From NCBI GenBank assembly GCA_012800565.1, contig JAAZIZ010000355.1, positions 1-5,692 of the forward strand: a stretch of DNA of 5,692 nt, in the 5' to 3' direction. How positions within the stretch are numbered: position 1 is the first letter of the stretch; every line of letters starts with the position of its first letter. A program made the translations under genes and the position numbers. The notes below the pieces were generated by a model, which was given only the letters and a program-made list of their open reading frames with translations, was not told the DNA's origin and did not search any database. Shown here one piece after another: positions 5,631-5,692 of this stretch. Source of the stretch: Lentisphaerota bacterium (GTDB taxonomy: Bacteria; Verrucomicrobiota; Lentisphaeria; Oligosphaerales; Oligosphaeraceae).

Positions 5631-5668
5631 GCCTTTGCGACGAAACAGTTCGCAAAGGCGTTTTTTTT
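5631..5668 (+). terminator. Second strong intrinsic terminator, + strand
   Basis: A perfect 10-bp stem (GCCTTTGCGA at 5631-5640 with TCGCAAAGGC at 5650-5659) has a 9-nt loop and is followed by G and eight T (5661-5668), with a further T-run beyond. The T-run lies only on the + strand side, so it ends rightward transcription. No protein gene is visible between it and the first terminator about 100 nt upstream. It may be a backup for the operon or the end of a short RNA. Confidence 0.88.
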
Positions 5669-5692
5669 GTCTTTTTTCTGAAAAATATTAAA

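Overview
The window reads as a stretch of a Gram-negative-type bacterial chromosome, about 55-57% G+C by eye. It holds six genes, all on the + strand and closely spaced. Most have good Shine-Dalgarno sequences, and five of the six products are exported or membrane-anchored. The mix of small secreted binding and hydrolytic proteins followed by an ECF sigma / zinc-finger anti-sigma / periplasmic coiled-coil cassette is what I associate with the PVC superphylum (Lentisphaerota, Verrucomicrobiota, Planctomycetota), perhaps Lentisphaerota. That placement is an impression from gene content, not a demonstrated assignment. There are no tRNA or rRNA genes, CRISPR arrays, insertion sequences or phage genes.

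Region A (3-3529) encodes three exported proteins. The first is a 178-aa single-domain protein resembling carbohydrate-binding beta-sandwich modules. The second is a 450-aa secreted protein with a C-terminal papain-fold (C39-like) cysteine peptidase domain. The third is a 501-aa 5'-nucleotidase/UshA-type metallophosphoesterase. The second and third are 30 nt apart and probably cotranscribed. The first is separated from the second by 101 nt, so its membership of the same operon is less certain. The phosphoesterase keeps every metal-binding residue of its catalytic domain but has lost several consensus residues of the C-terminal substrate-binding domain, so a simple 5'-nucleotidase label may be wrong.

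Region B (3530-3584) is a short A+T-rich gap with two small inverted repeats. It probably combines a transcript end or operator with the leader of the next operon.

Region C (3585-5469) is a regulatory cassette: an ECF sigma factor, a single-pass membrane anti-sigma factor with an HxxxCxxC zinc motif, and a secreted helical, coiled-coil protein with a proline/arginine-rich tail. The simplest model is envelope signalling. The anti-sigma factor holds the sigma factor at the inner membrane, and the periplasmic protein is either a sensor that modulates the anti-sigma factor or an effector such as a Spy/CpxP-like chaperone. The layout recalls the CnrYXH-type three-part systems, but no homology is claimed.

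Region D (5470-5692) is non-coding. It contains a strong intrinsic terminator just after the cassette, an imperfect hairpin, and about 100 nt further on a second strong intrinsic terminator with no visible gene in front of it. A small structured RNA is possible there but unproven.
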